From assembly GCF_008831265.1 (NCBI RefSeq), contig NZ_VTTH01000002.1, forward strand, positions 310,001 through 374,000: 64,000 nucleotides of DNA, written 5' to 3'. Every line of letters starts with the position of its first letter. Position 1 is the stretch's first letter. The stretch is from Lacisediminimonas profundi (lineage in GTDB: Bacteria > Pseudomonadota > Gammaproteobacteria > Burkholderiales > Burkholderiaceae_D). A program made the translations under genes and the position numbers. The notes beneath the pieces are model-generated. The model was not told where the DNA came from, searched no databases, and saw nothing but the letters and a program-made list of their open reading frames with translations. This document shows positions 8,237 to 18,234 of the stretch, piece after piece.

Positions 8237-10075
8237 ATGCGCATATTGGGAATTTCTGCCTTCTACCACGACAGCGCCGCTGCGCTGATCGAGGACGGCG
8301 CGATCGTCGCCGCTGCGCAGGAAGAGCGTTTCACCCGGAAAAAGCACGATGCCGACTTTCCGAAGAACGCCGTCGAATACTGCCTGCGAACGGCGCGCAC
8401 TTCGCTGGATGACATCGATTACGTCTGCTTCTACGAAAAGCCCTTGCTGAAATTCGAGCGATTGCTCGAAACCTACCTGGCGTTCGCGCCACGCGGGTTC
8501 AGCTCGTTTTGCATGGCCATGCCGCTCTGGCTGCGGCAGAAGCTGTTCCTGAAAGACCTGCTATCCAAGTCGCTGGCGCCGTACGCAAACAGCACGTATC
8601 CAGAGGAGCGCCTGCTTTTTTCAGAGCACCATCTAAGCCATGCCGCGAGCGCCTTCTATCCGTCGCCCTTCGAGCAGGCAGCGGTGCTGACAATGGACGG
8701 CGTCGGCGAATGGGCGACCACCTCACTGTGCTGGGGCGAGGGCAGCAAGCTCGAAGTGCGGCGCGAGATGCATTTCCCGCACTCGCTCGGCTTGCTGTAT
8801 TCGGCCTTTACGTATTACACCGGATTCAAGGTGAACTCGGGCGAATACAAGGTGATGGGGCTGGCGCCATACGGTGAACCGAAATACACAGGTTTGATCC
8901 TCGACCACCTGATGGACCTGAAGGAGGACGGCAGCTTTCGCCTGGACCTGGATTACTTCAACTACTGTGCAGGCCTGACCATGACCAGCAATCGCTTCGA
9001 CCGGCTGTTCGGCGGGCCGCCGCGCAAGGCGGAAGCGCAACTGACGCAACGCGAGATGGACCTTGCCGCATCGGTACAAGCGGTGACGGAGGAGGTGGTG
9101 CTGCGCCTGACACGCTCGATCCGGCGCGAGACCGGCGCGGCCAATCTATGCCTGGCCGGCGGCGTGGCGCTCAACTGCGTGGCAAACGGCAAGGTGCTGC
9201 GGGATGGCATGTTTGACGGACTGTGGGTGCAACCGGCATCCGGCGACGCCGGTGGCGCGCTCGGCGCCGCATTCGTGGCCTACCATTTGTTCAAGGACCA
9301 GCCGCGCAAGGTTCCGGTGGGAACGGCCGACCTGATGCAGGGAAGCTTCCTGGGGCCGGAGTATGCGCAAGCGGAATGCGAGGAACGGCTGCGCAAGGCC
9401 GGCGCCCGGTTCGATGTCCTGAGCGACGATGGGATCGTCGATCGTTGTGCGCGGGCGCTGGCGGATGGCAAGGCCCTGGGATGGTTCCAGGGCCGGATGG
9501 AATTCGGGCCGCGGGCGCTGGGCGGGCGTTCGGTGCTGGGCGACGCCCGGTCGCCGGCGATGCAGTCGGTACTCAACCTGAAGGTGAAATATCGCGAGTC
9601 GTTCCGTCCCTTCGCTCCCTCGGTATTGCGCGAACATGTCTCCGATTGGTTCGAACTCGATGCCAGCAGTCCCTACATGCTGCTGGTTGCCGATGTCGTC
9701 AAGCAGCGCCGCAAGGAAATGACGGAAGACGAGCAGAAGCTGTTCGGCATCGCCAAGCTCAACATTCCGCGTTCCGACATTCCGGCCGTGACGCACGTCG
9801 ACTACTCGGCGCGGGTGCAGACCGTGCATGCCGACACCAACCCGAAATACCACCGTCTGATCTCGGCTTTCCATGGCATGACCGGTTGCCCCGTGATCGT
9901 CAATACCAGTTTCAATGTCCGCGGCGAGCCCATCGTGGGCACGCCGGAGGATGCCTTCCGCTGCTTCATGGGAACCGAACTTGATTGCCTGGCCGTCGGC
10001 AACTGCTTCCTTGAAAAAAGCGAACAGGACGCGGCGCTGAAGCAGAACTACGAGGCCGCTTTCGAGTTGGACTGA
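8237..10075 (+). CDS. Carbamoyltransferase, NodU/CmcH family
   Basis: 612 residues. The N-terminal ASKHA-fold domain starts MRILGISAFYHDSAAALIEDG and contains EEHHLSHAAS-type histidines and the LTMDGVGEW and LAGGVALNCVANGK motifs. The C-terminal YrdC-like domain has GRMEFGPRALGGRS and ends with VNTSFNVRGEPIVGTPEDA. The family transfers carbamoyl from carbamoyl phosphate, through a carbamoyl-adenylate, to a hydroxyl of a sugar or natural product. Its position makes decoration of the exported glycan the likely role; the acceptor is unknown. Confidence 0.92.
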   Translation: MRILGISAFYHDSAAALIEDGAIVAAAQEERFTRKKHDADFPKNAVEYCLRTARTSLDDIDYVCFYEKPLLKFERLLETYLAFAPRGFSSFCMAMPLWLRQKLFLKDLLSKSLAPYANSTYPEERLLFSEHHLSHAASAFYPSPFEQAAVLTMDGVGEWATTSLCWGEGSKLEVRREMHFPHSLGLLYSAFTYYTGFKVNSGEYKVMGLAPYGEPKYTGLILDHLMDLKEDGSFRLDLDYFNYCAGLTMTSNRFDRLFGGPPRKAEAQLTQREMDLAASVQAVTEEVVLRLTRSIRRETGAANLCLAGGVALNCVANGKVLRDGMFDGLWVQPASGDAGGALGAAFVAYHLFKDQPRKVPVGTADLMQGSFLGPEYAQAECEERLRKAGARFDVLSDDGIVDRCARALADGKALGWFQGRMEFGPRALGGRSVLGDARSPAMQSVLNLKVKYRESFRPFAPSVLREHVSDWFELDASSPYMLLVADVVKQRRKEMTEDEQKLFGIAKLNIPRSDIPAVTHVDYSARVQTVHADTNPKYHRLISAFHGMTGCPVIVNTSFNVRGEPIVGTPEDAFRCFMGTELDCLAVGNCFLEKSEQDAALKQNYEAAFELD

Positions 10076-10156
10076 AGATGAGGCTGAACGGCTGAAAGAA
10101 AAGCTGACTGAAAAACGGACTGAAAAGCGCAGGGCAGGGGAGCGCCAGAGAAAACC

Positions 10157-11281
10157 ATGGAAGAAACCAGCAGCCCGGATGGGGAGCGCCTGTCAAACCG
10201 TGCCAAGTGGGTCGCCCTGCTGGCGCTGCTGGCGGTCATCCTGCTGCTGGCGTTTGTCGGTGCCGAAGCGCTGTTGAGAATGCGGCAGGCAGCGAAATAT
10301 GGCATCCAGAATTCGATCGAGTCGCGCTTCACGCAGGATCCGGTGAGCGGCTTGCGTGTGCCGCGGGCGGGATTTTCGAGCGGTCCCTATTCGATCAACA
10401 GCCTGGGATTTCGTGGTCCGGAACTGACACAGCCGAAGCCGGCGCAGCGCTTGCGCATCGCCTATCTGGGCGCATCCACCACTGCCTGCGAAGAGGTATC
10501 GGACAATGCCGCCATCTGGCCGCATCTTGCCACCGCCTCGCTGCATCAAGCCTTTCCCGCCCGGCAGATGGACTACATCAATGGCGGCGTCGCTGGCTAC
10601 ACGCTGCGCTCGTCAATCAGGAATCTCGAACTGCGCGTGGCGCAGCATCAGCCCGACGTGATTGTGATTTACCACGCCACCAACGACCTGAGCCGCGAGT
10701 TGCGTGAACTGGCCGTGAAGCAAGGCCTGATTCCGGAGGGGGGCTTCAAGGAGTTCTCATGGCCCGGCAACTATTCCCTGTTGTGGAACCTGGCCGAAAA
10801 GAACTTGCGCGTGATGGCGGCACAGCGTGCAGCCCGCGACAAGCAGGGTCGGCTGCGTTTCGATCCCGGCCAGCTCGGCCTCGGCTTCCGGGACGAATAC
10901 ATCGCCCTGGTGCGCCGCGCACAACATTCCGCGAAACTGGTCGCGCTGGCGACCTTCTCGACCCGGTTGCGAAAAGGGCAGTTACCCGAGGAGCAACAGC
11001 GGTCGATGGCCTCGGCCATCTTCTACATGCCCTTCATGAGTTTTGAAGGATTGCTGGCATCGTACGAGCGATACAACAACATCATCAGGGAAGTGGCTGC
11101 GGCAACCGGCGCCTTGCTGATCGAAGGCGAGCAGGACGTGCCGGGCACAGCAGAATATTTCAACGACTCAGTTCACTTCACCGGAGCTGGCAACCGGGCG
11201 ATGGCGCAACGCATCGGCAGCGCACTCGCCGCCGATCCCCGGTTCCGGGCGCTGGCGAACGGATCAGCGCAGGCGCACTGA
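10157..11281 (+). CDS. Membrane-anchored SGNH/GDSL hydrolase family protein
   Basis: 374 residues with one N-terminal transmembrane helix (about 17-37) and a periplasmic SGNH domain. The four catalytic blocks are visible: the nucleophile serine in YLGASTTACEE, the glycine block GGVAGYT, the asparagine block YHATNDLS, and the Asp-His pair in FNDSVHFTGAGN. Such enzymes act as esterases or acetyltransferase-like tailoring enzymes on surface glycans. It follows the carbamoyltransferase by 81 bp, a spacer full of CTGAA-type short repeats. Confidence 0.85.
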   Translation: MEETSSPDGERLSNRAKWVALLALLAVILLLAFVGAEALLRMRQAAKYGIQNSIESRFTQDPVSGLRVPRAGFSSGPYSINSLGFRGPELTQPKPAQRLRIAYLGASTTACEEVSDNAAIWPHLATASLHQAFPARQMDYINGGVAGYTLRSSIRNLELRVAQHQPDVIVIYHATNDLSRELRELAVKQGLIPEGGFKEFSWPGNYSLLWNLAEKNLRVMAAQRAARDKQGRLRFDPGQLGLGFRDEYIALVRRAQHSAKLVALATFSTRLRKGQLPEEQQRSMASAIFYMPFMSFEGLLASYERYNNIIREVAAATGALLIEGEQDVPGTAEYFNDSVHFTGAGNRAMAQRIGSALAADPRFRALANGSAQAH

Positions 11282-11347
11282 TTCCGGTAGCCCCGATCGG
11301 CCGGGCACCGCTGTTTGCTGTCGAAATGGCAACCGTGCCGCCAGCGT

Positions 11348-11383
11348 CCAACGAGACCAACGAGGCCAACGAGGCCAACGAGA
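11348..11383. repeat. 9-bp tandem repeat, four copies
   Basis: Four consecutive copies of CCAACGAGR (R = A or G) between the SGNH hydrolase and the beta-helix lipoprotein. The surrounding 245-bp gap has no gene. The repeat would be translatable as Asn-Glu/Gln-type repeats, but no start context supports that. Confidence 0.85.
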
Positions 11384-11526
11384 CCGCCTTGATCGGAAGC
11401 GCAGTCTTTCAGATCTGTCCATCCCCGTAACATCTGGAAAATATTCCCTATGGAACCAATTTCCACACGGAAACCTCCAACCCGTTCTTATTCAGGTCCA
11501 CGTCTGGACAAAACGGAGAGGTTTAC

Positions 11527-12894
11527 ATGGCTTTATTTGCACGATCGGTACTTCCCATGAGTTTGCTCGCCTGCGTCAGCAGTGCTGTTCTCCTCGCCGG
11601 CTGCGGCGGCGGCAGCGGCGACACAGCCGGTACCACCGATACCTCGGCGGTCGCGGCCGATTCGGCTTCAGCGGATGTCTTCGCGGCCCGGAGAAAGAAG
11701 GTTTCGACCACCACGACCACCACGACGACCACTACTGATCCGACGACTACCACGACGACCACTACTGATCCGACAACTACCACCACCCCGACCACTACCA
11801 CGCCGACAGGCACGGTGCTAAGCGTCGGGCCTGGAAAACAGTACACGCTTCCCTGCCAGGCGCTGAAGGCAGCGCCTGACGGCGCAACAATTGAAATCGA
11901 GGGATCCGCCACCTATACCGGTGACGTCTGTGCTTTCTATGGAAACAATCTCACGATCCGTGGCGTCAACGGACGTCCCAAGATCGATGCCGCCGGCCTG
12001 GGCGCTGGCGGCAAGGGCACCTGGGTGGTCGGCGGCAAGAACACCGTGGTGGAAAATGTCGAAATGTACGGCGCCAAGGTCGCGGACCGCAACGGCGCAG
12101 CCATCCGGCTGGACGGCCAGCACCTGACGGTGCGCGGTAGCTATTTCCACAACAATGAAGATGGCATCCTGACCAGCAACGATGGCATCAGCGACATCGT
12201 GGTCGAGTATACCGAGTTCGGCGCCAACGGCTATGGCGACGGCCAGTCGCACAACATCTACGTGGGTTCGGTGAACAGCCTGCAGTTCCGCTACAACTAT
12301 TCGCACGACGCGAAGGTCGGGCACAACCTGAAGTCGCGCGCCAAGACCAACCTGGTGGCGTACAACCGGTTCTCCAGCTCGGGCCTGGGCCAGCCCAGCT
12401 ACGAGATCGACCTGCCGAACGCCGGTACCAGCTACATCATCGGCAACGTGATCCAGCAACCGGCGCAGAACCAGAATCCGAACCTGGTCGCCTACGGGGC
12501 GGAAGGTGCCACCAATCCGGGCAAGGACCTGTATTTGATCAACAATACTTTCCTGAACGACGGCAGCAGCGGAACCTTTGTCATGATCGGCAGTACTGTA
12601 ACGACGCCGGCCCTGATCCAGAATAACGTCTTCGCCGGCACTGGCGCCGTGACCAACCAGGCCTCTGCAATCAAGCAGTCGAACTACGCGGCAGCCAATC
12701 CGGCATTCGTCGATCGTGCAAATTACGACCTGCGTCCGGCCGCTGGTGCGCCGTTCATCAACGCCGGCACCCAGCCCGGCACAGCGCCATCGGGTCTCAC
12801 CCTGGCGCCGGTGATGGAGTACCTGCACCTGGGCTCCGGCCAGGCCAGGCCACTGGTTGGCACCATCGACATCGGCGCATACGAGGCGCGCTGA
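11527..12894 (+). CDS. Lipoprotein with Thr-rich linker and right-handed beta-helix domain
   Basis: 455 residues. A lipoprotein signal ends at LLAGC (Cys about 25), followed by a Gly/Ser/Ala stretch, then a linker at about 60-93 made almost only of threonine with DP and P interruptions, built from repeated ACCACTACTGATCCG-like DNA. Residues about 96-455 form parallel beta-helix coils rich in N and G (NNLTIRGV, NTVVENVEMYG, NNEDGILTSNDG, LYLINNTFLND). Beta-helix proteins of this kind are often polysaccharide lyases, epimerases or glycan-binding proteins. No catalytic residues can be named. The anchoring and linker suggest a surface or outer-membrane position where it could act on the exported polymer. 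Confidence 0.75.
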   Translation: MALFARSVLPMSLLACVSSAVLLAGCGGGSGDTAGTTDTSAVAADSASADVFAARRKKVSTTTTTTTTTTDPTTTTTTTTDPTTTTTPTTTTPTGTVLSVGPGKQYTLPCQALKAAPDGATIEIEGSATYTGDVCAFYGNNLTIRGVNGRPKIDAAGLGAGGKGTWVVGGKNTVVENVEMYGAKVADRNGAAIRLDGQHLTVRGSYFHNNEDGILTSNDGISDIVVEYTEFGANGYGDGQSHNIYVGSVNSLQFRYNYSHDAKVGHNLKSRAKTNLVAYNRFSSSGLGQPSYEIDLPNAGTSYIIGNVIQQPAQNQNPNLVAYGAEGATNPGKDLYLINNTFLNDGSSGTFVMIGSTVTTPALIQNNVFAGTGAVTNQASAIKQSNYAAANPAFVDRANYDLRPAAGAPFINAGTQPGTAPSGLTLAPVMEYLHLGSGQARPLVGTIDIGAYEAR

Positions 12895-12924
12895 TTGGTG
12901 CTGATCGTCCTGATTGGTGCTGAT
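12891..12924. repeat. 15-bp direct repeat overlapping a stop codon
   Basis: CTGATTGGTGCTGAT occurs at 12891-12905 and again at 12910-12924. The first copy includes the TGA stop of the beta-helix lipoprotein. It is another short duplication at a gene boundary. Confidence 0.8.
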
Positions 12925-12967
12925 GTGAACTGATGCCGTAATGGCAATCAAGAAGGCGGGATCCTCC

Positions 12968-12991
12968 GGCAGGAGGTCCTGCCTTTTTTTT
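12968..12991 (+). terminator. Rho-independent terminator after the beta-helix lipoprotein
   Basis: Perfect 7-bp stem GGCAGGA / TCCTGCC with a 2-nt loop, followed by eight T residues on the plus strand. It ends the plus-strand glycan operon just before the convergent minus-strand genes. Confidence 0.9.
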
Positions 12992-13036
12992 CGCTCTCGC
13001 CTGCCTTGCACTGCCGGTCCCTTTCCAGCGCATGGA

Positions 13037-14494
13037 TCAAGGGCTGCGCATGCCTTTGCAGGCGCTGAAATCCTCGAACGCGCCGTAGGCGGCCAGCAAG
13101 GGACGCGGCTGGCCGCAGAGGTCCGGCATGCCGGGCGCGGCGGGTGTGCGCGCCGGCATGCCGCTCCATCCCAGGTCCAGCGACGCGACATCCCCGAACA
13201 GGGCGCGCACGGGATGGCTTCCGGCATACAGGCGGCTGAGCGGGGTCGATATGTTGTCATCCGTATCGAGCAAGGCGCCGTCGCGCGTGCGGATAATGCC
13301 GTCCACCAGGTTGCCCTGCACGTTGGCGGCAGTTTCGGCAAATCGCAGGTCGATGCCGGCAGTGTCGAGCAATGTGTTATGCGTGACCCGGCTGGCGGCT
13401 GCGCGGTTCAGGTAGATGCCAACGTCGGAGCAGGCGAGCACCAGGTTCGATTCGATGACGCTGTTCTCCTGCTCGGTAATGCAACGCCGGTCGCGGCAAT
13501 AGGCCGGGCCGGTGCCGCCGCCGCCCAACGACAAGCCGACTTCCTGCCCGGCCGGCTGCAGGCGGTCATGGCAGATGACCAGGTTGCGCTCGATCCGGTT
13601 GCGGGAACCCGCGCCTTTCATGTAGACGCCGAAGCTGACCTTGTTGCCGCCGGTCTTGACGAAATCAGCGATCAGGTTCTCGCTGACCAGCCAGCCGCTG
13701 GCGGCGACGATATCGACCAGGTTGACCGATCCCGCTGTGCGCCGCGCAGAGGTGTTGCGTATGGTGTTGCGCCGGATGATCCCGTGATCCGGGTAATGGT
13801 TTTCAAGGCCGTTGACCTTGAAATGCGCATTGAAGTCGAGCAGCGTGTTGTCCGTCGCAACGAAATTCCTGGCCCGCCCGGCCACGTGGAAACCGTGTTC
13901 GCATTGATCTTGGCTGGCGCAGACGCCCTGGAGGTGCAGGTTGCGGAAAGTCCAGTAGGGTTCTTCGACCAGGATCGCCTCGGCGGTGGCAAACAACAAT
14001 TTCACCGTTCCCTGCTTGCGCGCCTGCACCACGATGGGCCGCTGCGCGGAGCCGCCCCGGCTTGGTCCCAAGGTGCGTTCGAAACGGTATTCGCCGGGCA
14101 GGAAAGTGATGACATCGCCTGGCTGGGCCATCTCGAACGCCTGTTCCGCCTGCAAGGGCGTGGACACCAGCAACTCGCGTCCGGCTGGCTGCGCCGCAGG
14201 CTTCCCGTCGTCCACGGCAGCGCCGATGCCCGCAAGCGGACGCTGCCTGGAATGGCTGGCGGCCTGCCATTCGGCCTGGTCGATGCGATCGGCGTCAGCA
14301 ATGAATCTGGCCACTGCGTAGCCGATGTCGGCCAGCGGCCCATCCCGCGGCATGATGCGTTGCTCGATCCGGTAGCCCAGCGTGCGAGGTGGCGCCTCGT
14401 CGATGGCCCGGATGGCATACAGCATGGAGCCCGACACCAGCGCAGCAGCCGCGAGCAGCAGCAAAAGCATGCGCGGCAGGTGGCCGGACATCAT
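13037..14494 (-). CDS. Exported right-handed parallel beta-helix protein
   Basis: 485 residues. The N-terminal hydrophobic helix ([19 protein letters not shown], about 9-27) is a signal or anchor. From about residue 110 ([28 protein letters not shown]) the protein follows the alginate-lyase/PelC-like beta-helix pattern with repeated N-T-I/N-N-L turns and conserved cysteines (CASQDQC, CRDRRC). Function on a polysaccharide is likely, but lyase, epimerase and hydrolase cannot be separated. The start ATGATG overlaps the stop of the epimerase gene (ATGA), so the two are translationally coupled. Confidence 0.7.
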   Translation of the reverse strand: MMSGHLPRMLLLLLAAAALVSGSMLYAIRAIDEAPPRTLGYRIEQRIMPRDGPLADIGYAVARFIADADRIDQAEWQAASHSRQRPLAGIGAAVDDGKPAAQPAGRELLVSTPLQAEQAFEMAQPGDVITFLPGEYRFERTLGPSRGGSAQRPIVVQARKQGTVKLLFATAEAILVEEPYWTFRNLHLQGVCASQDQCEHGFHVAGRARNFVATDNTLLDFNAHFKVNGLENHYPDHGIIRRNTIRNTSARRTAGSVNLVDIVAASGWLVSENLIADFVKTGGNKVSFGVYMKGAGSRNRIERNLVICHDRLQPAGQEVGLSLGGGGTGPAYCRDRRCITEQENSVIESNLVLACSDVGIYLNRAAASRVTHNTLLDTAGIDLRFAETAANVQGNLVDGIIRTRDGALLDTDDNISTPLSRLYAGSHPVRALFGDVASLDLGWSGMPARTPAAPGMPDLCGQPRPLLAAYGAFEDFSACKGMRSP

Positions 14495-15534
14495 TGCTTC
14501 GGCCGCGCCAGTTCCTGGCCAAGCGCCCAGTCGATTGCGGTGCCGAGGCCGGCTTCGGTGGAGTGCGACGGAACATATCCGAGCAAGGTGCTGGCCTTGG
14601 CGATGCTCGCCTGGGAATGGCGCACGTCGCCGGGGCGAAACGCCAGGTAGACGGGTTCCTGGGTGCAGCGCACGCCGCGCTCCGCCAGCGTGCGCCTGAT
14701 CGCGGCGAACAATTCGTTCAGGGTGGTCCGGTTGCCGAGCGCGATGTTATAGACCTGATTGATTGCATCCGGGTCGTCGTTCATGGCCGCCAGCAAGTTC
14801 GCTTGCACCACGTTCTGCACGAACGAGAAATCACGGCTGGTTTCGCCATCGCCGTGGATGAAAACCGGCTCGCCGCGGATCATGGCGGTGATCCATTTCG
14901 GAATTACCGCCGCATAGGGTCCATCGGGATCCTGGCGCGGACCAAAGACGTTGAAATAGCGCAGCCCCATGCTCTCGAATCCATGGGTGCGCGCGAATAC
15001 GTCCGCGTACAACTCGTTGACCAGCTTGGTCACGGCGTAGGGTGACAGCGGATTGCCCACTCGATCCTCGATTTTCGGCAGGTCCGGATGATCGCCATAT
15101 GTGGACGAGGAGGCGGCATAGATGAAGCGCAGCACACCGGCACCGCGGGCTGCAACCAGCATGTTCAGGAAGCCCGAGATGTTGACGGCGTTGGTGGTGA
15201 GCGGATCCTGTATGCTTCTCGGGACGCTGCCCAACGCCGCTTCATGCAGCACGAATTCGGCGCCGGAACAGGCTTCCCGGCACACTGCGGGATCCCGGAT
15301 GTCGCCTTCAATCAGGCGGAAATTTTTCCAACGGCTGGCACCCAGCTGCGCCTGAATCTCCGCGAGGTTGCTTGCGTGTCCTGTGGAAAAATTATCGAGC
15401 CCGACGACCCGCTGATTCAGTGCAAGCAGGGCTTCCACGAGATGACTGCCAATGAATCCGGCAGCGCCGGTCACCAGCCATGCGCGTGGGCTTGACTCCA
15501 TGGTTGCCCGGGTTTCTTCGTAGAAGGTGCTCAT
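14491..15534 (-). CDS. NAD-dependent UDP-hexose 4-epimerase (WbpP/TviC-like)
   Basis: 347-residue extended SDR enzyme. It has the NAD-binding motif [10 protein letters not shown] (about 25-34), the active-site serine block AASSSTYGD, and the catalytic Y-x-x-x-K as YAVTK. WbpP-type enzymes interconvert UDP-GlcNAc(A) and UDP-GalNAc(A) and supply precursors for surface polysaccharide, matching the neighbourhood. The start is [10 protein letters not shown] at 15534; an ATG four codons earlier is possible. It lies on the minus strand, converging with the glycan operon. Confidence 0.85.
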   Translation of the reverse strand: MSTFYEETRATMESSPRAWLVTGAAGFIGSHLVEALLALNQRVVGLDNFSTGHASNLAEIQAQLGASRWKNFRLIEGDIRDPAVCREACSGAEFVLHEAALGSVPRSIQDPLTTNAVNISGFLNMLVAARGAGVLRFIYAASSSTYGDHPDLPKIEDRVGNPLSPYAVTKLVNELYADVFARTHGFESMGLRYFNVFGPRQDPDGPYAAVIPKWITAMIRGEPVFIHGDGETSRDFSFVQNVVQANLLAAMNDDPDAINQVYNIALGNRTTLNELFAAIRRTLAERGVRCTQEPVYLAFRPGDVRHSQASIAKASTLLGYVPSHSTEAGLGTAIDWALGQELARPKQ

Positions 15535-15788
15535 CGGTCGCCGCACAAGTCAGGCGTCCATACTGCACCTGTGGCGTGCGCCGGATATGAGCGAAATCGA
15601 AAGTTGGCGCTGTCCCGGGCTTTGGTGCAGGTGGTTTGTTGCACGGCTGTTCATCAGCCATGTCCTGATTCTTGGCGGAGAGCGTCGCGCGCCAGGAACG
15701 CTCCCTCCCTTTCAAGGTGAGGGAGATTCTTGGCGTGCGACGGGCCACGCGTTACACAGCATTCAGCATTCAGCTTGCAGCGGCGCCC

Positions 15789-16985
15789 CTACGTCGCCCC
15801 TTTGCCCGGGGCCTTGCTTGCCGGATTCGGCGCCGGCCGTTCGTCCGGCGCCACCACGACCCGGTTCTTTCCGCCCTTTTTCGCATCGCGAAGGGCGGTA
15901 TCGGCGGCGGCATACAGGGCGTTCCATCCGTGCCCTTTTCGATGCTGGGCGACACCAATGCTGACCGTATATTGGATGTTGGACGGCCGCGCCTCGCTCC
16001 ACTTCTGCCTCATTCGCTGTGCTATCCGGGCTGCAGCGTCTGCATCCGTGTCCGGCAGCAACACCGCGAATTCTTCGCCCCCCATCCGGCAGAAGTAATC
16101 AATGGCGCGAATGACGGTGCCGCCACGCAAGACCAGGTCGGCCAGGATCGTATCGCCCACCGGATGGCCGAACGAATCATTGATGCGCTTGAAATCGTCG
16201 ACATCGAGCACCAGCAACGAAAGGGGATTGCCGGTGCGGTCGGCGCGCTCCGTTTCCCGTTCCGCGAATTCCAGCAAGGCCCTCCTGGACCAGGCGCCGG
16301 TCAGTACGTCAGTCTTGGCTTCATGGCGGGCAATCAACACCAGCCGGGAGGTCACCAGGATCGCACCGGCAAGCGTCAGCGCCGGAAACAGCATCAGTCC
16401 GAGCGCAAGGAACAAGGTGCCCAGGCCGTCCCAGTCTATGGCGGCGCCCATGCGGCCGGCCACGACAGAGTCGACCTCGGCGCCGATCCGGACAATCAGG
16501 ATGGCGAGTATGGATAAGACCAGGATCCGTGCGAACGCCAGCGGGTGGCCCGATGCATGCACCTTGGGAGCGCTGCGAATCGTCAAATAGATGATGAAGG
16601 TCACTCCTGCATGAAACAGGGAAACCGCGATGACCCGGGCGCGCGGCAGGTCGGCCATGTAATGGAAGTAGTACAGGAGTGCGAACAGGGCACCCAATGC
16701 GTAGAACAGTGGACGATAAAGGGCGCTCTTGCCGAAGAAACGCCTGAAGCCGGCCGCAATCAGGATGCCGGTCGCGCCATAGGCGACGTTTGCCATCTCA
16801 AGCAGCAAGAAAGGGTGGTATTTCCAGCCGATGGAATACAAGGGATACGCGATGAGGGCCACTGCGTTGGCCGCGAACCATTCCCTCACGCCAGGCATGT
16901 TGCCGCGCCAAAGGGGCGCCAGAACCCCAAGCATGACAATGGACGTGCCTGCGGCGGACACGAGCATCACATCAACTGCACGCAT
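15789..16985 (-). CDS. Membrane-bound diguanylate cyclase (GGDEF)
   Basis: 398 residues. Residues 1-215 contain six or seven transmembrane helices forming an MHYT/7TM-like sensor without a recognisable ligand domain. The GGDEF domain (about 222-385) has the active-site signature GGEEF (302-306) and, five residues earlier, RAID (293-296), which fits the RxxD inhibitory site. It should make cyclic di-GMP and be product inhibited. Being next to an exopolysaccharide cluster is suggestive, since cyclic di-GMP commonly switches such clusters on, but no link is shown in the sequence. Confidence 0.92.
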   Translation of the reverse strand: MRAVDVMLVSAAGTSIVMLGVLAPLWRGNMPGVREWFAANAVALIAYPLYSIGWKYHPFLLLEMANVAYGATGILIAAGFRRFFGKSALYRPLFYALGALFALLYYFHYMADLPRARVIAVSLFHAGVTFIIYLTIRSAPKVHASGHPLAFARILVLSILAILIVRIGAEVDSVVAGRMGAAIDWDGLGTLFLALGLMLFPALTLAGAILVTSRLVLIARHEAKTDVLTGAWSRRALLEFAERETERADRTGNPLSLLVLDVDDFKRINDSFGHPVGDTILADLVLRGGTVIRAIDYFCRMGGEEFAVLLPDTDADAAARIAQRMRQKWSEARPSNIQYTVSIGVAQHRKGHGWNALYAAADTALRDAKKGGKNRVVVAPDERPAPNPASKAPGKGAT

Positions 16986-17108
16986 TCAACGCTTCCTCAG
17001 AGGGGTATTGGGTGTTGCAACGGATACTTCGCTGTTGGAAGAATTTTATCCGAAACCTGTCCCTTGAAATGCGGTCGTGAAGGGTAACGGACCGAACGGA
17101 GCAACAAG

Positions 17109-17528
17109 ATGAAGGACCTGAAACGATTTGTCACTGCGCAGGCTGAGGTCTTCGACCGTGTGCTCGCCGAACTTGCTGCCGGCGAAAAACGTAGCCACTG
17201 GATGTGGTTCATTTTCCCGCAACTGCGGGCGCTGGGGCGCAGCCCCACCGCGCAGTACTACGGCATTGCAGACCTGGACGAGGCAAGGGCCTACTGGCAG
17301 CACCCGCTGCTCGGACCGCGCCTGAAGACCTGTGCCGAGATGCTCCTGAACACACACGGGAGGACAGCACATCAGATATTCGGGACGCCGGACGACCTGA
17401 AATTGCGTTCCTGCATGACGCTGTTCGAGCGGGCCGCACCGGACGAGCCTGTCTTCGGCCTGGTGCTCGACCGTTTCCATGCCGGCGTCCGGGATGGCCT
17501 CACGCTGGATTTGCTCTGCGGAAATTGA
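17109..17528 (+). CDS. DUF1810 family protein
   Basis: 139-residue soluble protein. The family signature is clear: DLKRFVTAQ, then KRSHWMWFIFPQLRALGRSP, YYGIADLDEARAYWQHPLLGPRL, and a C-terminal F..VLDRFHAG..D. The biochemical role of DUF1810 is not established. Singleton gene, divergent from the cyclase. Confidence 0.9.
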   Translation: MKDLKRFVTAQAEVFDRVLAELAAGEKRSHWMWFIFPQLRALGRSPTAQYYGIADLDEARAYWQHPLLGPRLKTCAEMLLNTHGRTAHQIFGTPDDLKLRSCMTLFERAAPDEPVFGLVLDRFHAGVRDGLTLDLLCGN

Positions 17529-17605
17529 GCGCGGCAAAGCTTCCACCCCGGTTCGAACCCGGTCGCGCTATCATGCGGCCTCATTCGAATGAAAGGGAAG
17601 TGACC

Positions 17606-18187
17606 GTGAATTTCAAGATGCGCGAGAACTCGCTGTTTGCCATTTTGCTACGCTCGCCGTACTGGATCAGCTTTCTGATCGCCGGCGCGCTGGGCGTGGT
17701 GGCAAGCATGACCTTGCCGCGCCAATATGCCAGCATGGGCGCCTTCGCCGGCGGGCCGTTTTTCATCATCGGCGTGATCGCCGCCTGGAAACAGTTGCGT
17801 GGCATCAGCCCGGCCCGCGCGAGCAAGCTGATCGACGAGATCAACCGCATGGCCTGGCCGGCGTTCGCCGATGCAATCGAAGAAAGCTTCAAGCTGGAGG
17901 GCTATGCCGTTACCCGATGCGCCGGGGCCGGCGCCGACTTCGAAGTTGAAAAATCGCAGCGCCGCACGATGGTCAGCTGCAAGCGCTGGAAAGCGGCCAG
18001 GCATGGGGTGGAGCCGCTGCGCGAATTGCAGGCGGCAGCTGCCGAACGCGGCGCGGAATGCGTGTACATGGCGACCGGCGAGGTGACCGAAAACGCACGA
18101 CGTTTTGCAGCCGAAAACGGGATCGACCTGATGCAGGGAGCGCGGCTCGCACAGTTCCTGCGCAAGGCGGTGGCGCTCAAGAAGTAA
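17606..18187 (+). CDS. Membrane-anchored Mrr-like restriction endonuclease-fold protein
   Basis: 193 residues. Two N-terminal transmembrane helices (about 12-30 and 42-62) precede a cytoplasmic PD-(D/E)XK nuclease-like domain with GAGADFEVEKS and VSCKRWK, where D and the K of SCK match the Mrr catalytic pattern; the usual Q of QxK is C. Proteins of this layout are common in betaproteobacteria and have no proven substrate. I chose GTG at 17606 because AAGGGAA lies 6-7 nt upstream; GTG at 17600 is too close to that site. Confidence 0.7.
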   Translation: MNFKMRENSLFAILLRSPYWISFLIAGALGVVASMTLPRQYASMGAFAGGPFFIIGVIAAWKQLRGISPARASKLIDEINRMAWPAFADAIEESFKLEGYAVTRCAGAGADFEVEKSQRRTMVSCKRWKAARHGVEPLRELQAAAAERGAECVYMATGEVTENARRFAAENGIDLMQGARLAQFLRKAVALKK

Positions 18188-18234
18188 GGGAGCAACTCAC
18201 GAAACGAAATCAGCTTCCATCGCTGCGCGCACCG

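Noticed and set aside
12941..14650. Plus-strand frame of over 500 codons opposite the beta-helix gene
   Set aside because: Low-complexity composition and no motif; the minus-strand frame has a signal peptide and beta-helix repeats.
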